A program made the translations under genes and the position numbers. Source: an uncultured Opitutaceae bacterium (lineage in GTDB: Bacteria > Verrucomicrobiota > Verrucomicrobiia > Opitutales > Opitutaceae). Taken from it: DNA of 46,880 bases. Each line of letters opens with the position of its first letter. The first letter of the stretch is position 1. Below the pieces are notes generated by a model. The model was not told the DNA's origin, made no database searches, and saw nothing but the letters and a program-made list of their open reading frames with translations. Of this stretch, positions 17,072-25,082 are shown piece after piece. The stretch covers positions 1-46,880 of the forward strand of contig CAIXHE010000036.1 in NCBI GenBank assembly GCA_903919205.1. The letters run 5' to 3'.

Positions 17072-19741
17072 ATGGCCGACCAACGTCCCGATCCCGACGC
17101 CCTGCTCGCATCGGTCAAGCGCGAGGAGAGGCGCGCGCAGCGCGGGAAGCTCAAGGTCTTCTTCGGGATGTGCCCGGGGGTCGGCAAGACCTTCTCCATG
17201 CTCCGCGCGGCCCAGCAGGAAATGCGGGAGGGCGTGGACCTGGTCGTCGGCGTGGTCGAGACGCACGGGCGGGCGGAAACCGAGGCGCTCCTGGACGGGC
17301 TGCCCGTCGTGCCCCGCAAGGAGCTCGTTTACAAGACCATCCGCCTCCTGGAGATGGACCTCGAGGCCATCCTGGTGCGCAAGCCGAAGCTGGTCCTGGT
17401 CGATGAGTTCGCACACACGAACGCGGAGGGATGCCGCCACCCGAAGCGCTACCAGGACGTCGTCGAGCTGCTCGACGCGGGCATCGACGTGTACACGACC
17501 CTCAACGTCCAGCACATCGAGAGCCGCGCCGACGCCGTGCGCCAGATCACCGGGGCGGTGGTGCACGAGACCGTGCCGGACTCCGTCTTCGAGCTGGTAG
17601 ACCAGATCGAGCTCGTGGACCTGACGCCGGAAGCCCTGCGCGAGCGCCTGAGCGAGGGCAAGGTGTACATGGACGGGCGCGCGCAGGCCGCCTCCGAGAA
17701 CTTCTTCAAGGACACCCACCTGACGGCGCTCAGGGAGCTCGCGCTCAGGTTCGTGGCCGAGCGCGTGGACAAGCGTCTTCGCGAGCTGCGCTCGACCGGC
17801 ACCCTGAACACGGTCTGGCGCTCGGGGGAGCGGCTCCTGGTCGCGGTAGGCCCGAGCCCGTCCTCGACCCAGCTCGTGCGGTGGACGCGGCGCATGGCGG
17901 CCTCCCAGGGCGCTTCGTGGATCGCGGTCAGCGTCGAGACCGCGACCCCGCTCGTTCCCGAGGAGCAGCGCCGGCTCGAGCAGAACCTCTCGCTCGCCCG
18001 GGAGCTCGGCGCCGAGGTGGTGGTCACGCACGACACCGACGTGTCCGAGGCGCTCGTGCGGGTGGCGCACCAGAACAACGCCACCCAGATCGTGGTCGGC
18101 AAGTCGCTGAGGCCCCGCTGGCTCGACGCGCTCCGCGGAGGCAACTTCGTCGACAGGCTGCTGCGGATCGCGGGCTCCATAGACATCTACGTCGTGCCCC
18201 AGGAGCGCGCCGCAGAGCGCCCCCCCACCTGGATCCAGTGGCGACCGGCGACCTTGTCGCCCGCACGGGAGTATGCGGAGGTCTTCGTCGTCATCGCCGC
18301 CATCGCCGCCGCGAGCTGGTTTATCGTGCCCCACTCGGGCTACCTGTCGGTCGGCCTGTTCTTCCTGCTCGCGGTCACGATGCTCAGCCTGCGCGTGGGG
18401 CCGGGCCCCGTCTTCGTGGCGGGAGTCGTGAGCGCCCTCACGTGGGACCTTCTCTTCATCCCCCCGCTTTTCACGCTCTACATCGCCAAGTTCGAGGACT
18501 GGCTCATGTTCGGGTCGTATTTCGTGGTCGCGGTCATCTCCGGGCAGCTGACGGCGCGCGTGCGCGCCCAGGAGCGCAACGAGCGCATGCGGGAGGACCG
18601 GGCCACCGCCCTTTTCCACCTGACGCAGGCGCTCAGCGCATCGAAGACTCTGGACGAGGCCGTCTTCGCGGCGCTCCGCCAGGCCGACGCCCACTTCGGG
18701 GCCCAGACGGCGCTCCTGATGAGCGACGGCAACGGCTCCGAGCTGCAGCCTCACTTCGCCGGGTCGTTCACGCTGAACCCGAAGGAGCGCGCGGTCGCCG
18801 AGTGGGCGATGCGCAACCGCAAGAAGGCCGGGAGGTTCACCGACACGCTGCCCTCCTCCGAGGGCTTCCACGTGCCCCTCGTTCGCGATGACACGGCGAT
18901 CGGCGTCCTGATCCTGAAGGTGCCCCCAGGCGACCGGCTCACGCTCTCGCAGCGCGACCTTGCGGAAAGCTTCGCGGCCCAGCTCGCCCAGATGCTCGAG
19001 CGCGAGCAGCTGCGGGCCGCGGGCGAGCGGGAGAAGCTCCTCGCCGAGTCTGAAAAGCTCCACCGCACGCTGCTGGACGGCGTCTCGCACGAGCTGAAGA
19101 CGCCCCTCGCCGTCCTCAGCGCGGCGGTCGAGAACCTCGCCACGGCCAACGCCGCGACCCAGGCGAGCCTGGCCCATGAGATCCGAACCGCTAGCCGGCG
19201 CCTGAACAGGCTGGTCAACAACCTGCTCGACCAGACGCGGCTCGAGTCGGGCGCGCTTCGGCCCAAGCTAGACTGGTGCGACGGCCACGACCTGGTGAAC
19301 GCGGCGGTCGACGGGATCACCGAGGCCCTGAGCGGCCATCCCTTCGAGACGGCAATCCCTAAGGACCTGCCGCTCTTCCGGGCCGACACGGCCCTCATGG
19401 AGCAGGTGATCGCCAACCTGCTGCTTAACGCCGCCCTCCACACGCCCCCGGGGACGCCGATCTTCCTCGCGGCGGGCGTCGAGACGGCCAAGTCGAGGAT
19501 CTACTTCACGGTGGCGGACCGGGGACCGGGCCTGCCGCCCGCGATGCGCGAGCGTCTCTTCCAGAAGTTCCAGCGGGGCGACGCGGCCCGCGCCGGCGGC
19601 CTGGGCCTGGGCCTTTCGATCATCCGCGGGTTCGTCACGGCGCAGGGCGGCGACGTGGTCGCCGGCGAGAACCCGGGAGGAGGTGTTGTCATGACGGTGT
19701 ACCTTCCCTACGTTGCGCATGGGGACGTCCCCGTAGAATAA
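17072..19741 (+). CDS. kdpD: Sensor histidine kinase KdpD
   Basis: An 889-residue membrane sensor of K+ limitation and turgor. The N-terminal KdpD domain (about 20-230) has the Walker A GMCPGVGKT at 32-40 and the VDEFAHTNAEGCRHPKRYQDV block. A universal-stress-protein-like domain follows (about 250-375), then four close membrane segments (about 400-500), a GAF-like region (520-640), a HisKA domain with H673 in GVSHELKTPLAVL, and an ATPase domain ending with DRGPGLPPAMRERLFQKFQRG. Domain order and length equal E. coli KdpD (894). It starts 68 bp after kdpC and stops two bp before kdpE. Confidence 0.96.
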   Translation: MADQRPDPDALLASVKREERRAQRGKLKVFFGMCPGVGKTFSMLRAAQQEMREGVDLVVGVVETHGRAETEALLDGLPVVPRKELVYKTIRLLEMDLEAILVRKPKLVLVDEFAHTNAEGCRHPKRYQDVVELLDAGIDVYTTLNVQHIESRADAVRQITGAVVHETVPDSVFELVDQIELVDLTPEALRERLSEGKVYMDGRAQAASENFFKDTHLTALRELALRFVAERVDKRLRELRSTGTLNTVWRSGERLLVAVGPSPSSTQLVRWTRRMAASQGASWIAVSVETATPLVPEEQRRLEQNLSLARELGAEVVVTHDTDVSEALVRVAHQNNATQIVVGKSLRPRWLDALRGGNFVDRLLRIAGSIDIYVVPQERAAERPPTWIQWRPATLSPAREYAEVFVVIAAIAAASWFIVPHSGYLSVGLFFLLAVTMLSLRVGPGPVFVAGVVSALTWDLLFIPPLFTLYIAKFEDWLMFGSYFVVAVISGQLTARVRAQERNERMREDRATALFHLTQALSASKTLDEAVFAALRQADAHFGAQTALLMSDGNGSELQPHFAGSFTLNPKERAVAEWAMRNRKKAGRFTDTLPSSEGFHVPLVRDDTAIGVLILKVPPGDRLTLSQRDLAESFAAQLAQMLEREQLRAAGEREKLLAESEKLHRTLLDGVSHELKTPLAVLSAAVENLATANAATQASLAHEIRTASRRLNRLVNNLLDQTRLESGALRPKLDWCDGHDLVNAAVDGITEALSGHPFETAIPKDLPLFRADTALMEQVIANLLLNAALHTPPGTPIFLAAGVETAKSRIYFTVADRGPGLPPAMRERLFQKFQRGDAARAGGLGLGLSIIRGFVTAQGGDVVAGENPGGGVVMTVYLPYVAHGDVPVE

Positions 19742-19743
19742 AC

Positions 19744-20433
19744 ATGAGCCCGGCCAAAACCACGATTCTGGTCATCGACGACGAGGTGCAGATACGACGG
19801 CTGCTGCGCATCACGCTGGAGGCGGCCAGCTACACCGTCATCGAGGCCGATTCGGGCCGGCTCGGGCTGGACGAGGCCGCCGGGCGGCAGCCGGACGCGG
19901 TGGTGCTCGACGTGGGGCTGCCCGACATGAGCGGCCTCGACGTGCTGCGGCAGCTGCGCGAGTGGTCGAAGGTGCCGGTCCTCGTGCTGACCGTGCTGGC
20001 CTCCGAGGACGAGAAGGTCGCCGCGCTGGACACCGGCGCCGACGACTATCTCACCAAGCCCTTCGGTGCGGCGGAGCTCGCCGCCCGCCTGCGCGCCATT
20101 CTGCGGCGCGCCCCCGAGGAGAACGAGCCGTCGGTCGTCGCCTTTGGCGAAATCGAGATCGACCTGGCCGCCCGCCTCGTGCGACGCGCCGGGGCGGAGG
20201 TGCGCCTGACCGCGAAGGAATACGCGATGCTGCGCCTGCTCGTGATCCACCGCGGCAAGGTGGTCACCCACAGGCAGATGCTACGCGAGCTCTGGGGGCC
20301 CAAGGCAGAGGAGAACACCCACTACCTGCGCGTGCACATGACGCACATCCGCCAGAAGCTCGAGGCCGAGCCGCACCGGCCCCGGCACCTGCGGACCGAG
20401 TCCGGGATCGGCTACCGCCTCGTCGAGGACTGA
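19744..20433 (+). CDS. kdpE: Response regulator KdpE
   Basis: A 229-residue OmpR/PhoB-type regulator. The receiver domain has the acidic pair in VIDDEV, phosphoacceptor D56 in VVLDVGLPDMSG, and the K of TKPFGA. The winged-helix DNA-binding domain follows with LTAKEYAMLRLLV and HYLRVHMTHIRQKLE. It is expected to activate the kdp operon when phosphorylated by KdpD, though I found no clear KdpE site upstream of 12195. The gene lies two bp after kdpD. Confidence 0.95.
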   Translation: MSPAKTTILVIDDEVQIRRLLRITLEAASYTVIEADSGRLGLDEAAGRQPDAVVLDVGLPDMSGLDVLRQLREWSKVPVLVLTVLASEDEKVAALDTGADDYLTKPFGAAELAARLRAILRRAPEENEPSVVAFGEIEIDLAARLVRRAGAEVRLTAKEYAMLRLLVIHRGKVVTHRQMLRELWGPKAEENTHYLRVHMTHIRQKLEAEPHRPRHLRTESGIGYRLVED

Positions 20434-20543
20434 GTCCAAAAGGGGCCCATCTTATCGCCTAAAGGGGTGGCCTGGGGCCCGATTGTAGGCGGGCAAGCAA
20501 ATGGGGGTCGTATTCGGGGCGTGTTTACCCACTATGGTGCCAC

Positions 20544-20756
20544 ATGAGAGACGATTACATTAGGGAAGCGCGCAAGATCATCGAGGATCCGAACATCCTG
20601 ATCAACGTGGTCTCGCGCCGCGTGAAGCAGCTGCGGCGGGGCAACCGCCCCCTGGTCGAGTCCCTTGAGAAGCTCTCCGCCGAGGACACGGCCCTGCGCG
20701 AGATCATCGAGGGCAAGATCAGCTTCGAGCTCGCGAGCACCACCGCGCGCAGCTAG
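20544..20756 (+). CDS. rpoZ: DNA-directed RNA polymerase omega subunit
   Basis: A 70-residue protein, MRDDYIREARKIIEDPNILI onward. The NVVSRRVKQLRRGNRPLVE and ALREIIEGKISFELA segments match the conserved core of omega, which clasps the C-terminus of the beta' subunit. The size is at the short end of the family (E. coli has 91). The sequence style, with DPNILINVVSRR and SLEKLSAEDTALREI, is what I associate with Verrucomicrobiota. It stands alone 110 bp after kdpE; its stop codon lies inside a 7-bp hairpin that also contains the stop of the convergent membrane gene. Confidence 0.85.
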   Translation: MRDDYIREARKIIEDPNILINVVSRRVKQLRRGNRPLVESLEKLSAEDTALREIIEGKISFELASTTARS

Positions 20757-20769
20757 GCTGAAGCCTAGC
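20752..20769. terminator. Palindromic hairpin holding the stops of two convergent genes
   Basis: GCTAGGC (20752-20758) pairs perfectly with GCCTAGC (20763-20769) around a TGAA loop. The TAG of rpoZ (20754-20756) and the TAG of the minus-strand membrane protein (20765-20767) sit symmetrically in the two arms. There is no T-tract on either side, so termination efficiency is uncertain; a bidirectional pause or terminator is the natural reading. Confidence 0.45.
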
Positions 20770-21571
20770 CCCCAAGGGCCAGGCCGCCGGCCGCACCCCG
20801 GCGAAGAGCGACCGGAGCACCCCAAAGCAGCAGGGCGAGCGCGAGCGGAGCGGCGTAACTGCCGCCATGCTCGATGAAGACCCACACCGGGGCCCCGGCC
20901 AGCGGTGAAAGGGATTCGCTGGCGAGCTTCCAGGCGAGGACGCCTAGGAGAAGGGGCCTGCTGGGGGCCAGGAGCACCGCAAGAGCGAGCATGCATTCCA
21001 GCGCCCCCACCCCGGGTTCAACCCATGGGCTCTGGAGCCCGATTGACGCGTAATGCTGGGCGAAGAGCGGCTTCTGGACGCACAGGCCGAGCATCCCGTG
21101 GCCCAGGAGCAGCAGGACCGTCGAGCCCAGGAGAACACGGCGCACGGCCAGGTCCCGAGATGCCGGGAGGCTGTCGCGGCGCCGGAAACCGAGCCACGAC
21201 CTGAGGCCTCCGGGTTGGCCGAGCAGGAAGAGTGCGAACACGGGGCCGTAGTTGCCCGCGCGCTCCACCGCCTCCCACGCGGACTCGCCCGACAAGGGTC
21301 TCAGGAGCGCCGTGAACAGGCCCCAGGCCGCCATGTAGAGCATGGCCGCCCGGCTGGGCAGCATGAGCGAGAAGGCAAGGGTCAGGTCGAAACAGCCCAC
21401 GTACGGCATCAGCATGCGGGCGTGCTCGGCGGAAATTCCGGCAACAGCGAAGTACGAGGTCCACGACGCCACGCCCTTGATGCCGAGGGCTCCGTGGCCG
21501 ACAAACTCCATGAATGTCCCTGCGGCCAGCACCGCGTACAGGGCACGGACGGTCGAGCTGCGGGTCTCCAC
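20765..21571 (-). CDS. Unknown integral membrane protein made of two homologous halves
   Basis: I do not recognise the family. The 268-residue protein (GTG start) has about seven or eight hydrophobic segments and two similar halves. GHGALG at 25-30 corresponds to GHGMLG at 157-162. RPLSGESAWEAVERAGNYGP (91-110) corresponds to SPLAGAPVWVFIEHGGSYAA (222-241). The offset is 131-132 residues throughout. Each half carries a membrane-embedded GHG motif and a conserved E-[RH]-x-G-x-Y, which could form a metal, heme or ion site in each half. A basic loop (GFRRRDSLPASRD) joins the halves. It is convergent with rpoZ and followed upstream by the P450 gene after 85 bp. A weak resemblance to DoxX-like four-helix proteins is possible. 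Confidence 0.7.
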   Translation of the reverse strand: METRSSTVRALYAVLAAGTFMEFVGHGALGIKGVASWTSYFAVAGISAEHARMLMPYVGCFDLTLAFSLMLPSRAAMLYMAAWGLFTALLRPLSGESAWEAVERAGNYGPVFALFLLGQPGGLRSWLGFRRRDSLPASRDLAVRRVLLGSTVLLLLGHGMLGLCVQKPLFAQHYASIGLQSPWVEPGVGALECMLALAVLLAPSRPLLLGVLAWKLASESLSPLAGAPVWVFIEHGGSYAAPLALALLLWGAPVALRRGAAGGLALGG

Positions 21572-21656
21572 GATCCACTCTTAAGACCGCTGCTTGCGGA
21601 CAAGGGAACCCATGAGGGACTAAGGGCCTGAAATCCGGGGCGAAGCGCCGGAAACG

Positions 21657-22805
21657 CTAGACCTCCCGGCGGCCCAGGGAGACCACCAGCGACTCGTAGC
21701 CCATGGTCCGCGTGTAGCTCTGCTCGCGCTCGACGCGCTCCACGGCCTTTACGACCGTGATCTCGCCGACCTTGCGCGCCAGGGCGAGGAGGAGCGCCCG
21801 TGTGATCAGGCGCGCGTGGGGAGCCCCCAGGCACACGTGCGTGCCTATCCCGAACGCCAGGTGGGGATTGGGCTTTCGGTCGAGCCTCATCTCCTCGGGG
21901 GCCTCGAACGCCTCGGGGTCGCGGTTCGCGGAGGCCCAGCAGAGCGACACGCGCCCCTTGGGCTCGACAGTCGCCCCATGCACCTCGGTCTTTACGGGGC
22001 AGACGCGGCCGATGTGGGTGAGGGGCGAGATCATCCTGAAGAACTCCTCGCTCGCATGGATGACCCGGGACGGGTCCGCCCGGAGGTAGTCGAGGGCCTC
22101 GGGGTGGCCCGCCAGGTAGGCGATCACCGAGGAGACCGTGTGGATGATGGTGTCGCGGCCCCCGGCGAACGTGAGGTTCGCGTAGCCGAGCATCTCCGCC
22201 CGGGTCAGGGGGCGACCCTGATAGGTCGCGCGCGTGAGCGCGCTGAAGAAGTCCTCGCCCGAGCTTTTCTCCGCGCGGTCGAGCTGGGCGTTCAGGTAGG
22301 TCTCGAGCGCCGCGCCCTTCCTCGAGCCGGAATCCCCGTCGCGGAAGACGTGGGTGCCCCACCCGATCCACACCTCGGCCTCGGACTCGGGCATGTTGAG
22401 CAGGTAGGTGAGCGCCCGGGACTGGAGCGGGAGCGCGAACTCGCGCACCACCTCGACACTCGGACGGGAGATCGCCTCGTCCAGCATGCGCTCGACCAGC
22501 GCCTCCACCTGGGCGGCCACCTCGGCGTCCTTGGGGCGCCTGAAGAAGGGCTCGACGATGTCCCGGTACTCCGTGTGCTCCGGGGGATTGGTCTCGATCG
22601 GCAGCTGGCGCATGGAGCGCACGTCCTCCTCGGAGGGGATCGGCACCCGGAACGGGGCGTCGGAGCTGAAGGTCTTCCAGTCCTTGGCTGCGCGGCGCAC
22701 GTCCTCGTGCCGCAGGATCATCGGGACCTTCTCGCCCTGGAAGTCGCAGTCGAGGCGTCCGGTGTTCTCTCGGGCTTCCGCAAAGGGGTCGGAGGGGGGA
22801 TTCAT
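21657..22805 (-). CDS. Cytochrome P450
   Basis: A 382-residue soluble P450 of the bacterial class I size. The heme ligand is C325 in AFGIGTHVCLGAPHAR. The I-helix oxygen-activation motif is AGGRDT at 214-219, with Arg-Asp in the acid-alcohol position. The K-helix ExxR is E254-F-F-R257. The HTEYRDIVEPFF and THIGRVCPVKTEVHG segments are typical. It would need ferredoxin and reductase partners; none lies in the window. The start at MNPPSDPFAEAR is favoured; longer upstream reading runs through a tRNA gene and is wrong. The substrate is unknown. Two Rieske oxygenases lie within 6.5 kb, though on different transcripts. Confidence 0.9.
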   Translation of the reverse strand: MNPPSDPFAEARENTGRLDCDFQGEKVPMILRHEDVRRAAKDWKTFSSDAPFRVPIPSEEDVRSMRQLPIETNPPEHTEYRDIVEPFFRRPKDAEVAAQVEALVERMLDEAISRPSVEVVREFALPLQSRALTYLLNMPESEAEVWIGWGTHVFRDGDSGSRKGAALETYLNAQLDRAEKSSGEDFFSALTRATYQGRPLTRAEMLGYANLTFAGGRDTIIHTVSSVIAYLAGHPEALDYLRADPSRVIHASEEFFRMISPLTHIGRVCPVKTEVHGATVEPKGRVSLCWASANRDPEAFEAPEEMRLDRKPNPHLAFGIGTHVCLGAPHARLITRALLLALARKVGEITVVKAVERVEREQSYTRTMGYESLVVSLGRREV

Positions 22806-22992
22806 AGGGGTACGGCTACTGAAGAGGCGCACAGGCTCGAGGCACAAGCCCAGACCGTGTGCGGTGGCGCGCCCGCCCTGGGCCCTCTCCAGCATGGCCG
22901 GCACGAGGGCTTCCCAAGGCCACCCGACTTGGGAGCCGACCGCGCGAGCCCAGATCGTGAACCGCAGGGGCGCGCGCCACGCCGGGGAAAAG
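22806..22992. other. Intergenic region between P450 and tRNA-Arg
   Basis: I see no gene, strong hairpin or clear promoter in these 187 bp. They would hold the P450 promoter on the minus strand. Confidence 0.5.
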
Positions 22993-23069
<77 letters not shown>

Positions 23070-23437
23070 GTGCTGGAAGGGTACAAAAAGCAGGTTTGTG
23101 GGCCGGTGAGCAAGAAGGAAGTGTTCAACGCCGGCAGGGCAGGATAGACCGCTGACGCGGAACGCTTTCCGGCGGCGGGGCTTCCGCGCACCGACGGGGG
23201 TTCCACGGGGAAGCCGCAGGAGGCATGAGCCGGCCAGGCCCGGGAGGGATCGCTGCCGATGCACCCGACGCGGTACGGATCCTGCTAAATTCGCGCCGAT
23301 GCATCAGCGTACGTCTCTCCGGCGAATGGGCGCAGCGGACGCGCCCGCGTCGGGTGCACCGACGGTCGAGCCCATGGACACGTGCTCGCGCGCGGGACTC
23401 CCGGGAGCCGGCCGAAGGGCGATGCCGAACCTTTGAC
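23070..23437. other. Intergenic region upstream of the RarA-C-like gene
   Basis: The 368 bp contain an open frame continuous with the next gene (from 23225), but its composition (Arg/Pro/Ser-rich, no family features) suggests an untranslated leader. I see no RNA fold or promoter that I can defend. Confidence 0.4.
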
Positions 23438-24067
23438 ATGAAATCGACCCCCGCTCCAGCCGCCCCCGCCACGCCCCTGCGCCCTCAGGCCGAGGATGTC
23501 TGGAGCCGGTGCCAGACCCTGAACGGCTACCCAGCCGACGAGATCCGATCCGTCCTGCAGAAGTCCATCCGCCGGGGCCTGCTCGAGGAGGCGATCCTGG
23601 CGGCTTACGAGTACTTCATCACGGGGCCCGAGATGGAGGAGCTCCTGTGGCGCCGCCTGGAGATCATCGCCAGCGAGGACGTCGGCTATGGGCTCGTCGA
23701 CGCGCCGGTGATCCTCGAGGCGATCAATTCGCAGCGCCTTCGCATCCCCCCTGGACCCGATCGCTGGATCTTCTCGGCGCATGCCGTGCGGCTGCTCGCC
23801 ACCGCCAAGAAGGACCGCACCAGCATGGAACTCGCGGCGTGGGCCCAGGAGGTGACCTCGCGCGGCGAGCGCTCCGTCGTGGTTCATGATTACCAGGTCG
23901 ACTACCACACCCGGCGAGGGGCGCAGATGGGCCGGGGGCGCGACCACTGGTGGCATTCCGGGGGGGCCGTGCTGCTCAACCAGATCAAGGGCCTGAACCC
24001 CAAGTGGGGAGACTACCTGAAGGCCCTGTACGAGCCCAAGGGCGCGGTCGCCAAGAAGAAGGCCTGA
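23438..24067 (+). CDS. Free-standing RarA/MgsA C-terminal-domain-like protein
   Basis: A 209-residue protein without an AAA+ ATPase core but resembling the C-terminal lid and tetramerisation part of RarA/MgsA clamp-loader-like ATPases. SVLQKSIRRGLLEEAILAAY (38-57) matches their K-S-I-R-R-G-[DE]-x-x-A-x-x-W/Y pattern, and LLWRRLEIIASEDVGYG (69-85) matches their [AW]RRL-x-x-x-ASEDIG. The later DYHTRRGAQMGRGRDHWWHSGG (154-175) has the shape of the H-T-x-x-G-x-x-x-G-R motif of related free-standing proteins. A helper of DNA maintenance is plausible but unproven. The start at 23438 (MKSTPAPAAP) is preferred over 23225. The tail is Lys-rich (AVAKKKA). It lies 31 bp before the Rieske gene. Confidence 0.7.
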   Translation: MKSTPAPAAPATPLRPQAEDVWSRCQTLNGYPADEIRSVLQKSIRRGLLEEAILAAYEYFITGPEMEELLWRRLEIIASEDVGYGLVDAPVILEAINSQRLRIPPGPDRWIFSAHAVRLLATAKKDRTSMELAAWAQEVTSRGERSVVVHDYQVDYHTRRGAQMGRGRDHWWHSGGAVLLNQIKGLNPKWGDYLKALYEPKGAVAKKKA

Positions 24068-24098
24068 GAGACGGTTCGCAACGGACGACCTCCATGCC

Positions 24099-25082
24099 AT
24101 GGCTGCCGCACCCTTGACCGACGATCCCCTTCTCCTGAACGACTGGCACGTGGTGGCGCGCGCCTCGGAACTCGCTCCCGGCGCCGTCCGCTCCGCCCGG
24201 CTCCTCGGCGTCGACCTGGTGGTCTGGCGCGGGGAGGACGGCATCCAGGTGTGGGACGACCTGTGCATCCACCGGGGGGCCAAGCTGAGCGGGGGCAAGG
24301 TGAAGGAAGGCTGCCTCATGTGCCCCTACCACGGGTGGACCTACGACGCCGATGGAGCGTGCGTGGGCATTCCGGCCCATCCCTCCCAGAAGCCGCCGCC
24401 GCGGGCGCGCACGAGGGTCCATCCGGCGCGCGTGCTCTACGACATGGTCTGGACCAGCGTCGGGGAGCCCTCGGGGGAGCCCCCGCCCTTCCCCGAGTTC
24501 AGCGACCCGGCCTACCGCAGCATCCCCTCCGGTCCCTACGCCTTCAACGCGCTCGGGCCGCGCGTCATCGAGAACTTCCTCGACGTCGGGCACTTCCCCT
24601 TCGTCCACGCCGGCTACCTGGGCGACCCGGGGCACCCCGAGATCGAGGACTACGAGGCCGAGATCACGGCCAGCGGCGTCATCGCTCGCGACATCCCCAT
24701 CTGGCAGCCGGACCCCGACGGCACGGGCCGCGCCGCCCGGGTGCTCTACACGTACGAGGCGATCCGGCCGCTCACGGCCCGATTCACCAAGGCCCAGGGG
24801 GAACAGCGGTTCACGATGATCGACATCGTGACCCCGGTCGACGCCGGCCACAGCGTCGCGTGGGCCATCATGGCCATGAACTACGCCTTCGACGTGCCGG
24901 AGGAGAAAATCCGGGTCTTCCAGGACGAGGTCACCGCTCAGGACCTCCCGATCGTCGAGTCCCAGCGGCCCGAGATGCTCCCGCTCGACCTGCAGGCCGA
25001 GCTGCACCTGCGCTCCGACCGCACGGCCATCGCGTACCGCAAATGGCTCAGGCAGCTCGGCCTGCGGTACGGCACATCGTGA
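24099..25082 (+). CDS. Rieske non-heme iron oxygenase, VanA/PaO-like (1)
   Basis: A 327-residue terminal oxygenase. The [2Fe-2S] Rieske ligands are C56 and H58 (CIHRG) and C75 and H78 (CPYHGW). The mononuclear iron site is in ENFLDVGHFPFVH: H165 and H170, with D162 as the residue linking the two centres in neighbouring subunits. A distal acidic ligand is expected further on. The length and spacing match the VanA / N- or O-demethylase group rather than large ring-hydroxylating alpha subunits. An NAD(P)H reductase is needed and not in the window. Its TGA overlaps the next start as GTGA (25079-25082). It may strip methyl groups from, or hydroxylate, a compound brought in by the next two permeases (inference). 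Confidence 0.88.
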   Translation: MAAAPLTDDPLLLNDWHVVARASELAPGAVRSARLLGVDLVVWRGEDGIQVWDDLCIHRGAKLSGGKVKEGCLMCPYHGWTYDADGACVGIPAHPSQKPPPRARTRVHPARVLYDMVWTSVGEPSGEPPPFPEFSDPAYRSIPSGPYAFNALGPRVIENFLDVGHFPFVHAGYLGDPGHPEIEDYEAEITASGVIARDIPIWQPDPDGTGRAARVLYTYEAIRPLTARFTKAQGEQRFTMIDIVTPVDAGHSVAWAIMAMNYAFDVPEEKIRVFQDEVTAQDLPIVESQRPEMLPLDLQAELHLRSDRTAIAYRKWLRQLGLRYGTS

